In this document: positions 17,257 through 24,322 of the stretch, piece after piece
Position numbering within the stretch: the first letter of the stretch is position 1
Layout: the number at the start of each line of letters is the position of its first letter
Origin: JBOFCS01 sp051646185
GTDB taxonomy: Bacteria; Actinomycetota; Actinomycetes; Mycobacteriales; Mycobacteriaceae
Assembly (NCBI GenBank): GCA_051646185.1
Contig: JBOFCS010000159.1
Location: 1 to 24,322, forward strand
Length of the DNA: 24,322 nt
Direction: 5' to 3'
Notes under the pieces: model-generated
The model's input: only the letters and a program-made list of their open reading frames with translations
Database searches by the model: none
Told to the model about the DNA's origin: nothing
Made by a program: the position numbers and the translations under genes

Positions 17257-17272
17257 AATGCCCGCACAATAC

Positions 17273-20200
17273 TTAATGCTGTGGTTTTGTTAACGGAAAG
17301 GCTAAAGTTTCGCAGATACTTCTGCCGGTGATAAGCATGACAACCCGATCTACACCCAGGCCCAATCCACCGGTTGGTGGCATAGCGTATTCTAGTGCTT
17401 GTAAGAAATCTTCGTCTAACTCCATGGCTTCTTGATCGCCACCGGCAGCTCGCAATGATTGCTCGGTAAGGCGTTTACGCTGTTCCAGAGGGTCAGTCAA
17501 CTCACTGTAGGCCGTCCCCAGTTCTATCCCAAATGCAACTAAATCCCAACGTTCGCAGACCCCTTGGGTGCTTCGATGTGCACGAGTTAAGGGAGAAACT
17601 GAGGTAGGAAAATCGATATAAAAAGTAGGTTCTTTAGTTTGTGCTTCCACCAAACGCTCGTATAATTCTAGTGCGATATGCCCGGAATCCCATTGTGGTA
17701 AAAAAGAAATATTATTTTTGATACAAAGTTTACGAAGCTCTTGCTGAGAGGATTCCGGTGTTAGATTTTCACCCGTGGCTTCAGAGATAGCCTCGTAAAA
17801 AGTTTTAACCGGCCACTGCCCAGAGATGTCAATAGCTTCTAAGTAACCATTTGCGTCGGGTTGCATCGCTATTTCTTTCCCATGAACTACGATTGCAGCT
17901 TTTTGAATTAATTCCCGGCAAGTAGTAAGCATTCTTTGATAATCACTGTGTGCCTCATAAGCTTCCAAAATGGTGAACTCTGGATTGTGCTTAAAATCTA
18001 CTCCTTCATTGCGGAAGGTACGTCCAAGTTCAAATACTTTTTCCATACCTCCAACGCATAGCCGCTTCAGGTACAGTTCGGGTGCAATTCGCAAATATAA
18101 ATCGAGGTTATAAGCATTGATATGAGTATTAAAGGGAGTGGCGTTAGCGCCGCCATGGACCGGTTGCAAAATAGGTGTTTCCACTTCAATAAAATCTTTT
18201 GCGGACAAAGACTCTCGCAATGATTTTGTAATTAAAGATCTGGCGATAGTGAGTTCTCTGGAATCTTTATTGACGACTAAGTCAAGGTAACGTTGCCGGA
18301 CTCTTGCTTCGGGATCTTGCAGTCCCTTCCACTTTTCAGGTAAGGGGTGCAGGCATTTTCCAATCATCCTCCAGTCATCAATGATGAGAGATTTTTGGCC
18401 ACTTCGACTGTAACCAAGGGTTCCAGTGGTTTCTATAAGATCACCGAGATCAAATGTAGAGCTGAACGCTGTGATGCGACTGGGATCTAGGTACTGCCGA
18501 TCAAATAGCAGCTGAATGTCATCAGACCAGTCACTGAGCTGTACAAATATGACTCCACCAAAGTTACGTATCCGTAGTATACGGCCAGTAATTCTTACCC
18601 GTGTTCCAGTGGGTGAAGATAGTGCTTGGATAATTGTATGAGTGGGTGGATATGCAATGGGATACGGGTCAATTCCCTTGTTTTGTAGTATTTTTAGCTT
18701 ATCAATTCGCACAGATACCTGATCTGGCCTGCGGACTATAGGTAACGAAAAGTCTGGTATTTCCTGATCAGGTGCGCTGCCATCAGAGTGTAGTATTCCG
18801 CTGTCAATAACTACTTGTGGCACAGCGGCGCGAAGTCCGGTGTGTTTACGTCCACGTTTACTGCTGAGTTTGGGCAGAATAATAAATCCTTCTGCAATTG
18901 CCGAAGCAATTCCCACTCGTGGCAGTAACCGGCTATCGTCAAAGCACAAGTAACGCGGTACCCACTCTGGTCGGTATTTGACATTAGAGCGGTATAAAGC
19001 TTCAAGCTGCCACCAGCGAGAGAAGAAAAGCAGAAAGGACCGCCACACTCGTAAAATTGGTCCGGCACCGATTCGTGCGCCGTCTTCGAATACGGAACGA
19101 AAAACTGCAAAGTTTAAAGAAACTTGTGTTATTGAGTGCTCTGTAGCTGAAGTGATTAAGTCACTAATCATTAGTTCCACAGTTCCATTGGCTGACTGTG
19201 GATTTCGGCGCATAAGATCAAGAGATACGCCTGTTTCTCCCCAGGGAACTAAGGAGAGAAAGCCCTGCAGTTGAGTAGACCCATCTTCAGTTTTAGTTAA
19301 GGCTTCGACAAGTAGGCAGTCACCATCAACAGGATCGCCAAGTCGCCCGAGTGCCATTGAAAATCCCCGTTCAGTTTCGGTATCCCGCCAATCATCGGCA
19401 GCTGAAATAATTTTTGCCATTTCTTCGGGTTGTAATTCATTATGTCGACGAATACGTATTGAAATACCAGCTTTACGTGCTCGATTTACAGCTTGGCGTA
19501 CTCCGCGCATATCGTGACCATTAAGATTAAAATTACGTGTTCGCACCACAGCTTCATCGCCAAGTTCTAAGGCGTTTAATCCAGCTTGGGAAAAGGCTTT
19601 TGCTCCCTTTTCGCTGGCACCCATGACTGCGGGGGTCCAACCATAGGTTGCAGCCAGTGCTAACCACACTGTTATGGCTTGTGGCCAAGAACTACTATCG
19701 CCTATGGGATCACCACTAGCGATACATACACCAATCTCAACGCGGTAAGTTATTGCAGCCTTACCATTTTCGGAAAAAACTACGCATTTATCACGACGAG
19801 TTGCAAAATATCCTAGGGAGTCTTCAGTGCCATAGTGTTTCAGCAATCCACGCAATGCAGATTCATCATCACCTGTGAGTGCATTAGCTGACCGTTGTGA
19901 ACGAAACAAAACTATAGAGGACCCGATAAGGGCGAGTGCTCCAAAAAGTCCAAGCGCAGTATTGATAAAGCCGTGGGTACGCCCATCAAATTGTTCATTA
20001 TCGAAAGCGACTAGGAAGGCAACTCTGTTAAGTGAATACACAAAGCGCTGATCAGAAGGTACTGTGCCAGGAAAGATTTCAATGAGTAGCCAACCAAATA
20101 TCGTTCCTATAGTGCTTGCCGTAAGCAAGCTTGCAAATGCTTTAAAGAGTGCTCCGCGGCGAACTTTGGTGGTAAATTGTTTGTAGGAACTGATCAAAAT

Positions 20201-20611
20201 AATAAGTACGGTCAACTGAAAAGTTAATCCGATAATTCTGTGAGGGCTATTAGTGTTAATAAAAGAATTGATATTGAACTCAGCCAAGATAAGTAAGTAG
20301 GCAAGAAGAATCCAGTAGGCGATACGCTTACGACTTGATATTGCCGCGGCAAAAAGCGCAAGAACAAAAGTCCAAGCGAAGCTGGTATCTGGGGCGTCAA
20401 AAAAGTAGGTATCAATGTATGTACGTGGTGTTCCGGTGATGTGGCGAAACACCGGTGACAAACTTGACATTAAATTAAGGACGGAATAGATCCCAAGAGC
20501 TAGCCCAGCATAGTGGGGCACTGTAGCAAAAATGGTAGTGAATGACTTCGTCTTTTGGGGTCTACAAGGTGGTAATTGGGGGAGGGTTGCCCCTTCAGAG
20601 TTGGCAAGCAT
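17273..20611 (-). CDS. lysX: LysX: lysylphosphatidylglycerol synthase fused to lysyl-tRNA synthetase
   Basis: A two-part membrane enzyme: the C-terminal part charges tRNA with lysine, and the N-terminal part moves lysine onto phosphatidylglycerol, making the membrane less negative and more resistant to cationic peptides. It has 1112 residues, similar to the roughly 1170 of M. tuberculosis LysX. About six membrane helices lie within 28-236. The MprF-type DUF2156 transferase domain spans about 249-560. An OB-fold (about 670-750) and the class II synthetase core (about 765-1108) follow. Motif 2 is FELGRTFRNEGVDFKHNPEF (860-879) and motif 3 is GLGLGVDRVVMLITG (1082-1096). The lysine-pocket segment reads GTAYSELTDP, which I recall as the LysX form. 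The ATG follows GAGAGG at six bases. A separate housekeeping LysS is expected elsewhere. It diverges from the S4 gene. Confidence 0.95.
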   Translation of the reverse strand: MLANSEGATLPQLPPCRPQKTKSFTTIFATVPHYAGLALGIYSVLNLMSSLSPVFRHITGTPRTYIDTYFFDAPDTSFAWTFVLALFAAAISSRKRIAYWILLAYLLILAEFNINSFINTNSPHRIIGLTFQLTVLIILISSYKQFTTKVRRGALFKAFASLLTASTIGTIFGWLLIEIFPGTVPSDQRFVYSLNRVAFLVAFDNEQFDGRTHGFINTALGLFGALALIGSSIVLFRSQRSANALTGDDESALRGLLKHYGTEDSLGYFATRRDKCVVFSENGKAAITYRVEIGVCIASGDPIGDSSSWPQAITVWLALAATYGWTPAVMGASEKGAKAFSQAGLNALELGDEAVVRTRNFNLNGHDMRGVRQAVNRARKAGISIRIRRHNELQPEEMAKIISAADDWRDTETERGFSMALGRLGDPVDGDCLLVEALTKTEDGSTQLQGFLSLVPWGETGVSLDLMRRNPQSANGTVELMISDLITSATEHSITQVSLNFAVFRSVFEDGARIGAGPILRVWRSFLLFFSRWWQLEALYRSNVKYRPEWVPRYLCFDDSRLLPRVGIASAIAEGFIILPKLSSKRGRKHTGLRAAVPQVVIDSGILHSDGSAPDQEIPDFSLPIVRRPDQVSVRIDKLKILQNKGIDPYPIAYPPTHTIIQALSSPTGTRVRITGRILRIRNFGGVIFVQLSDWSDDIQLLFDRQYLDPSRITAFSSTFDLGDLIETTGTLGYSRSGQKSLIIDDWRMIGKCLHPLPEKWKGLQDPEARVRQRYLDLVVNKDSRELTIARSLITKSLRESLSAKDFIEVETPILQPVHGGANATPFNTHINAYNLDLYLRIAPELYLKRLCVGGMEKVFELGRTFRNEGVDFKHNPEFTILEAYEAHSDYQRMLTTCRELIQKAAIVVHGKEIAMQPDANGYLEAIDISGQWPVKTFYEAISEATGENLTPESSQQELRKLCIKNNISFLPQWDSGHIALELYERLVEAQTKEPTFYIDFPTSVSPLTRAHRSTQGVCERWDLVAFGIELGTAYSELTDPLEQRKRLTEQSLRAAGGDQEAMELDEDFLQALEYAMPPTGGLGLGVDRVVMLITGRSICETLAFPLTKPQH

Positions 20612-20716
20612 GGGTATCCTCTCGGAAAACTGATATAAGTTGTTACTTTACTTGTGATAAGGGTCTTATGCTGAGCTGCTCTGTCAGCTCATGGGGCAGG
20701 GGTGGATACTGGCCTC

Positions 20717-20938
20717 ATGTCCGCCTTTGACGTTCCGATAAGTGATGAGCGTATTCGTCTTGGTCAGTTTCTTAAACTCGCAAGTTTGATTGAGTCGGGC
20801 GCCCAGGCTAAAGAAGTGATTGCCGATGGTTTGGTGACGGTCAATGGCGAAGTAGATATTCGTCGTGGTCGGCAATTATATTCTGGTGATGTTGTAAGTA
20901 TTGGGGAAGTCTCTGCTCGAGTGGTACAGCGCTGCTGA
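20717..20938 (+). CDS. Small S4-domain RNA-binding protein
   Basis: Single S4 domain of 73 residues, of the YaaA/YlmH-like stand-alone type that binds structured RNA. The sequence IRLGQFLKLASLIESGAQAK, then IADGLVTVNGEVDIRRGRQL and GDVVSIG, covers the whole alpha-L fold. The ATG at 20717 (MSAFDVPISDERIRL) matches the usual N-terminus; a GTG at 20702 would add five residues. AGGGG (20699-20703) lies rather far (13 bases) from the ATG. A 7-bp hairpin (TGAGCTG 20672-20678 with 20685-20691) lies in the likely 5' leader. It is divergent from lysX with 105 bases between start codons. Its RNA target is unknown. Confidence 0.85.
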   Translation: MSAFDVPISDERIRLGQFLKLASLIESGAQAKEVIADGLVTVNGEVDIRRGRQLYSGDVVSIGEVSARVVQRC

Positions 20939-21094
20939 ACGGGTTAACCCGCCTGGCCCTTAGATGGGATTTTGTATGGGCATAGTGGTAATTCGAAAAT
21001 TTTGCAGTTAAGTGCATGAGACCGGGTTTGAGTTCGGTGGTTGTGTTGTCTTATTTAAGCATCTTCTATTAAAAATTTTTAAAGGAAATACCTC

Positions 21095-21122
21095 TTTACT
21101 TCTTGGCCAAAGGTGTTATGTT
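21095..21122 (+). promoter_or_regulatory. Candidate promoter of the carotenoid oxygenase
   Basis: TTTACT (21095-21100), a 16-base spacer and TATGTT (21117-21122) form a weak sigma-70-like pair. The -10 overlaps the left arm of the inverted repeat at 21118-21143, so a protein bound there would block transcription. Read from sequence only. Confidence 0.3.
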
Positions 21123-21143
21123 GACAACATAAATTGTCAACAT
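21118..21143. promoter_or_regulatory. Operator-like perfect inverted repeat
   Basis: ATGTTGACAA (21118-21127) and TTGTCAACAT (21134-21143) are exact reverse complements, 10 bp each with a six-base CATAAA spacer. The repeat directly precedes AGGAGG (21144-21149) and lies 16 bases before the ATG. Arm length, symmetry and position fit a dimeric repressor site (TetR, MarR or GntR type), though an RNA hairpin is also possible. No regulator gene lies within the window. Confidence 0.65.
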
Positions 21144-21159
21144 AGGAGGGCAGTCTTTT

Positions 21160-22653
21160 ATGGTCACCCAGACTTCGGTGGAAAATGATTCCGCATTCCA
21201 ATTTCGTCCCTACCAACCACAATTAGTTGAGCATGATTACCTCGTTTCGAAAATCGAGGGTAAGTTACCCGAAGAGTTAACGGGGACCTTGTACCGCATA
21301 GGCCCAGGTAAATTTCAAGTAGGTCAGTCACGACTGCACACGATCTTTGAAGGTGACGGTATGGTCGCCAGGTTTGTTTTGGATGGTAAATCTGTGCGAT
21401 ATACAAATAGGTACGTTGATACAGAGCAATTACATGATGGTATAACAACTAACTGCATGCAACGCCCAGGATTAACATCTTTTATCGGATCTGCACCCTG
21501 GAAGAATTTTAGAAAGCCAGCCAATACTGCAAATACCAATATTGTTCCACTAGGTGAAGAGTTGCTTGCATTATGGGAGTTTGGAGCTCCTCATAGAATT
21601 GATCCAGATACGTTAGATACTCTTGGCCAGAACGATTTTGATGGTTCATTAGGATATATTGGCGCATTCTCAGCCCATCCAAAATGGGACCCGCAGACAA
21701 GGGAAATGTTTAATTTTGGGGTGGACTTATTTCCCAGCCCAAGATTGCGGTGTTATCGGGTTAGTCCGGTGGGCAAGGCGACGGAGATTGCTGCGGTGCC
21801 ACTGCGGAAGATGGCCTGGAATCATGATTTTGCGCTCACCAAGAAGTATTTGGTCTTTTTGATTGATCCTTATCGTCCCAGTAGTCTTAAAGGCTTATTA
21901 AAATCCAGGTCGTTAGCGGACGTTATGCAATATAATTTTGAAAATTCAACTACCACAGTAATTCTTGTTCCTCGAGATGGTTCACCGCCGAGGATTATTG
22001 AGCACCAAGCACAGCTACATCTGCACATGACAAATGCCTATGATGATGGCGGTGATGTTGTAGTGGAATTTGTCCGCTATGAAAATTTAGATTTTCTTAG
22101 AGGAGAGAATGCTCTTGGAAAGATGTCTCGTGTGAAAACAGGGATCCCTGTAGTAGCCATCCGACAATGGCCAGAAAGCCATTTAGTGCAGTTTCGAATC
22201 AGTAAAACCAATAGGATTACTGAGACGGTTGCAAATCCGACAACAGCACTGGAATTCCCACAGTATGATTGGAGAAAATCGACAGAGCAGCATCGTTTCA
22301 CGTTTGCGGCAACAACTTCAGATCCACGGGTTCCTTTTTACAACGGTATTGCTAAGTATGATCATAAAACTGGGGATTTTACTAGCTATGAATTTGGCAA
22401 GTTTTCGATAGGCGAGCCCCTTTTTGTTCCTCAGCATCGAGCTGCGGAGGAAGACGAAGGTTGGCTACTTGCTGTTAATCACGATTTAGTTGATAATCAC
22501 TCTCGCCTGGAAATATTCGATGCACGCGCTATCGAGAGTGGTCCGCTAGCTACAGCCCATTTGCATGAACATATCCCTGTCGGATTCCATGGTTCTTTTG
22601 TATCGCGTATTGCCAAACCAGGACCATTTCGGCAAGAGACCACAGTCAGGTGA
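21160..22653 (+). CDS. Carotenoid cleavage oxygenase (RPE65/lignostilbene dioxygenase family)
   Basis: Non-haem iron enzyme that cleaves a double bond in carotenoids, apocarotenoids or stilbene-like compounds. The 497-residue seven-bladed propeller protein keeps the four iron-binding histidines: His173 (FSAHPKWDP), His222 (WNHDFALT), His289 (LHMTNAYDDG) and His477 (VGFHGSF). Other family marks are GTLYRIGPGKF near the start, FEGDGMVARF, and RYVDTEQ. The ATG follows AGGAGG at ten bases. Base composition is AT-richer than gltBD. The 221-base gap upstream holds an AT-rich tract and the inverted repeat at 21118-21143. Mycobacterial homologues cleave varied carotenoids and stilbenes; the substrate here cannot be inferred, and no carotenoid synthesis gene is in view. 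Confidence 0.92.
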   Translation: MVTQTSVENDSAFQFRPYQPQLVEHDYLVSKIEGKLPEELTGTLYRIGPGKFQVGQSRLHTIFEGDGMVARFVLDGKSVRYTNRYVDTEQLHDGITTNCMQRPGLTSFIGSAPWKNFRKPANTANTNIVPLGEELLALWEFGAPHRIDPDTLDTLGQNDFDGSLGYIGAFSAHPKWDPQTREMFNFGVDLFPSPRLRCYRVSPVGKATEIAAVPLRKMAWNHDFALTKKYLVFLIDPYRPSSLKGLLKSRSLADVMQYNFENSTTTVILVPRDGSPPRIIEHQAQLHLHMTNAYDDGGDVVVEFVRYENLDFLRGENALGKMSRVKTGIPVVAIRQWPESHLVQFRISKTNRITETVANPTTALEFPQYDWRKSTEQHRFTFAATTSDPRVPFYNGIAKYDHKTGDFTSYEFGKFSIGEPLFVPQHRAAEEDEGWLLAVNHDLVDNHSRLEIFDARAIESGPLATAHLHEHIPVGFHGSFVSRIAKPGPFRQETTVR

Positions 22654-22740
22654 GATTGCCAACCTGAATTTCCTTAAGTACCGGACCTACCGCCAAAATC
22701 TTCGGTATTATTTGCTGCAAACGATGGCGAGGATGAGTCT

Positions 22741-23994
22741 ATGCTGCTACGGCTGTTATCTGTTCTACTACGAGCGGTCACTGTGGGTATATGTGTGGTT
22801 TTGCTAACCACGGATCACACTAGGATCAATAAAGATCATTCTGTGATTCAACAGGTTGACATGGTTACCGAATTGCCAGATTTTTCAGTATTGATTGAGG
22901 CTAATCCGGTAGAGGTGCACGACTATTGGAGCAGTCTTAGTGAACAAGCTCAGCAGGAATTAATAGCTCAAGAACCCGAATTAATAGGTAATCGTGATGG
23001 CATCCCCTGCAATGTGCGCGATAAGGTGAATAGGTCGCGGATTAGTGCTGAGCGCACTCGACTAGAGCACGAGCAAATAAGCCTGACTGAGACCATAGAA
23101 AACTATCACACCGAGCCGATACCCAGTCTGAATTCTTCGCAATTATGGTACGTCAATAACAAACTTGACGACTTGGCTACCGTGGAGGAGTTAATCTGGG
23201 AGCAGCCGAACCGTTATTTGACTATTCTCGATCTCAGTTCTTCGCAACGAGGATTAGCGGCTATCGCTGTGCGTAATCCTGATGAGGCCAAGCATATTTT
23301 GCTAACGGTTCCAGGTTTAAACACCAATGTTGCTGGTTCACTCAAAGGTATGGTCAGTGAAGCAGAGATGGTGGTGGCTCAGATGCAAACACAACTTCAA
23401 CTTTCTGGAAAAGGCGAAGAAAAGGTCTCAGCCACGGCGTACATTGGTTACCAGCCACCACAAAATTCTGGGCCAAGCCCAGTTGAGGCTGCGGCCGGTT
23501 ACCTTGAGGTGATCAAGCAGGACGCAGCTCGTGTGGGTGCGGTGAAAGTTTCTTCGTACCTTCACGGGCTGTCTGCCACCGCACAGGACAGAAATCGGCA
23601 TATCACCACTGCCGGACATTCTTATGGCTCGTTAACGTTATCTTTGGCTTTGCAGCAGGGGGCACCTGGAGTTATCGGCGATGCTATTTTCTATGGTTCT
23701 CCGGGCCTTGAAGCTATGGATGAGTGGCAGTTGGGTTTGCCTGAAGGTCATGGTTTTGTGATGAAAGCCGGAGCCGATCCTGTTGCTAATTCTGGATTTT
23801 TTGGTGGCGATCCATACAATGGATATTTTGAAAGACTGAGCGTGCTTGAAGGATATGGCTCCGACGGGGTTTTCCATGAGAGGGCCTCTACCCACTCAGA
23901 TTATCCACGAAATGGTAGTAATGGGGAACTGAGAATGTCCGGCTACAACATTGCGGTAATTGCCGCCGGACTTCCAGAACTTGCATCAAGGTGA
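22741..23994 (+). CDS. DUF1023-type alpha/beta hydrolase, membrane-anchored or secreted
   Basis: Uncharacterised actinobacterial alpha/beta hydrolase (417 residues). The N-terminus MLLRLLSVLLRAVTVGICVVLL is a signal peptide or anchor. A helical segment holds VHDYWSSLSEQAQQELI, then PELIGNRDGIPCNVRDKVNR, the hallmark of DUF1023 proteins. The hydrolase part has TVPGLNTN (oxyanion region), SYLHGLSATAQ, and the nucleophile elbow TTAGHSYGSLTL (Ser294), followed by YGSPGLEAM. A likely catalytic His lies in HERASTHSDYPR near the C-terminus. The ATG at 22741 has GAGG about nine bases upstream. It follows the carotenoid oxygenase after 87 bases with no visible terminator, so co-transcription is plausible. 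The stop overlaps the convergent rraA by nine bases. Substrate unknown. Confidence 0.85.
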   Translation: MLLRLLSVLLRAVTVGICVVLLTTDHTRINKDHSVIQQVDMVTELPDFSVLIEANPVEVHDYWSSLSEQAQQELIAQEPELIGNRDGIPCNVRDKVNRSRISAERTRLEHEQISLTETIENYHTEPIPSLNSSQLWYVNNKLDDLATVEELIWEQPNRYLTILDLSSSQRGLAAIAVRNPDEAKHILLTVPGLNTNVAGSLKGMVSEAEMVVAQMQTQLQLSGKGEEKVSATAYIGYQPPQNSGPSPVEAAAGYLEVIKQDAARVGAVKVSSYLHGLSATAQDRNRHITTAGHSYGSLTLSLALQQGAPGVIGDAIFYGSPGLEAMDEWQLGLPEGHGFVMKAGADPVANSGFFGGDPYNGYFERLSVLEGYGSDGVFHERASTHSDYPRNGSNGELRMSGYNIAVIAAGLPELASR

Positions 23995-24322
23995 GGGAGT
24001 AACTACTACAACGCCATCTTCGTCACTGTAAAGAATATGGCCGGGGGTAAAGGTTATCCCGCCTAAGTCAACTGGTTGATTACGTTCGCCTGCACCGGTT
24101 TTTGTGCTTTTACGGGGATTGGTTCCCAGGGCTTTAACGCCAAAATCCATGGTCCGGAGCATCCCGGCATCACGTATGGCACCGTTGACAATAATTCCAG
24201 ACCAGCCGTTGCTCCGCCCGAGCTCAGCGATCACATCGCCAACAAGTGCGGTATGAACCGAACCGCCGCCATCGATAACTAGAACTCCACCTTCGCTCGG
24301 TTCTGACAAAACCGATTTTAGT
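23986..24322 (-). CDS. rraA: RraA-family protein (5' end missing)
   Basis: The frame is open from the window edge (codons LKSVLSEPSEGG) to the TGA at 23986, giving about 111 C-terminal residues of a protein usually near 160. The sequence VIDGGGSVHTALVGDVIAEL, NGWSGIIVNGAIRDAG with the Arg-Asp of the pyruvate and metal site, and GVKALGTNPRKSTKTGAGER identify the RraA/HMG aldolase family. E. coli RraA binds and inhibits RNase E; many relatives are 4-hydroxy-4-methyl-2-oxoglutarate aldolases and often misnamed as menaquinone methyltransferases. Sequence alone does not decide between these roles. The true start lies beyond the window; an internal TTG at 24309 is not the start. Confidence 0.9.
   Translation of the reverse strand, partial: LKSVLSEPSEGGVLVIDGGGSVHTALVGDVIAELGRSNGWSGIIVNGAIRDAGMLRTMDFGVKALGTNPRKSTKTGAGERNQPVDLGGITFTPGHILYSDEDGVVVVTPSP

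Noticed and set aside
20940..20951. Palindrome CGGGTTAACCCG after the S4 gene as a terminator
   Set aside because: Allows only a 4-bp stem with a TTAA loop and no T run follows.
1..24322. Mobile elements, CRISPR arrays, phage genes, toxin-antitoxin or defence systems
   Set aside because: No transposase, integrase, terminal repeats, spaced direct repeats or defence-like domains seen on either strand; gene content is chromosomal core with common accessory enzymes.

Overview
The window looks like chromosome of a mycolic-acid-group actinobacterium (order Mycobacteriales / Corynebacteriales). The evidence is a fhaA-fhaB-pstP-rodA cluster, a LysX-type fusion of an MprF lysyltransferase with a class II lysyl-tRNA synthetase, a DesA-type acyl-ACP desaturase, gltB-gltD proteins that resemble mycobacterial ones as I remember them, and frequent GTG starts. 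Base composition is low for that group (by eye mid-40s to about 50% GC, uneven between genes). I cannot name the genus.

Layout. 1-3839 (minus): fhaA, fhaB, pstP and the 5' part of rodA, the front half of the classic cell-wall growth and division operon; the usual downstream pbpA-pknA-pknB would lie outside the window. 4020-4140 (plus): tRNA-Leu(CAG) with encoded CCA and a hairpin behind it. 4249-6185: a class I PPK2 polyphosphate kinase (plus) convergent on an acyl-ACP desaturase (minus), separated by a perfect 14-bp hairpin. 6384-7370 (minus): a secreted class 2 lipase. 7371-7898: the only long gene-free stretch, which holds a candidate promoter and two strong hairpins in front of gltB. 7899-13932 (plus): gltB and gltD, overlapping by 8 bases and followed by a 15-bp hairpin. 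14057-14500 (plus): a small lipoprotein that abuts, end to end, a convergent FMN-dependent 2-hydroxyacid enzyme resembling lactate 2-monooxygenase (minus). 15882-17147 (minus): a second secreted lipase, of the fungal-type LIP family. 17273-20611 (minus): lysX. 20717-20938 (plus): a small S4 RNA-binding protein. 21160-23994 (plus): a carotenoid cleavage oxygenase behind a perfect 10-bp inverted repeat, then an anchored or secreted DUF1023 alpha/beta hydrolase. 23986-24322 (minus): the 3' part of rraA.

How the genes work together. FhaA, FhaB, PstP and RodA act on phospho-signalling and peptidoglycan synthesis. GltBD supplies glutamate. DesA, two secreted lipases and LysX all act on lipids or the envelope. 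The carotenoid oxygenase and its hydrolase neighbour may form an apocarotenoid or lipid-related unit, but only the gene order suggests this.

Most of the window is ordinary actinobacterial chromosome. I see no mobile element, phage, CRISPR array, toxin-antitoxin pair or defence island. The signals most worth following are regulatory: the gltB leader and the operator-like repeat before the carotenoid oxygenase. No searches were run; all family assignments are from reading the sequence and recalled homologues.
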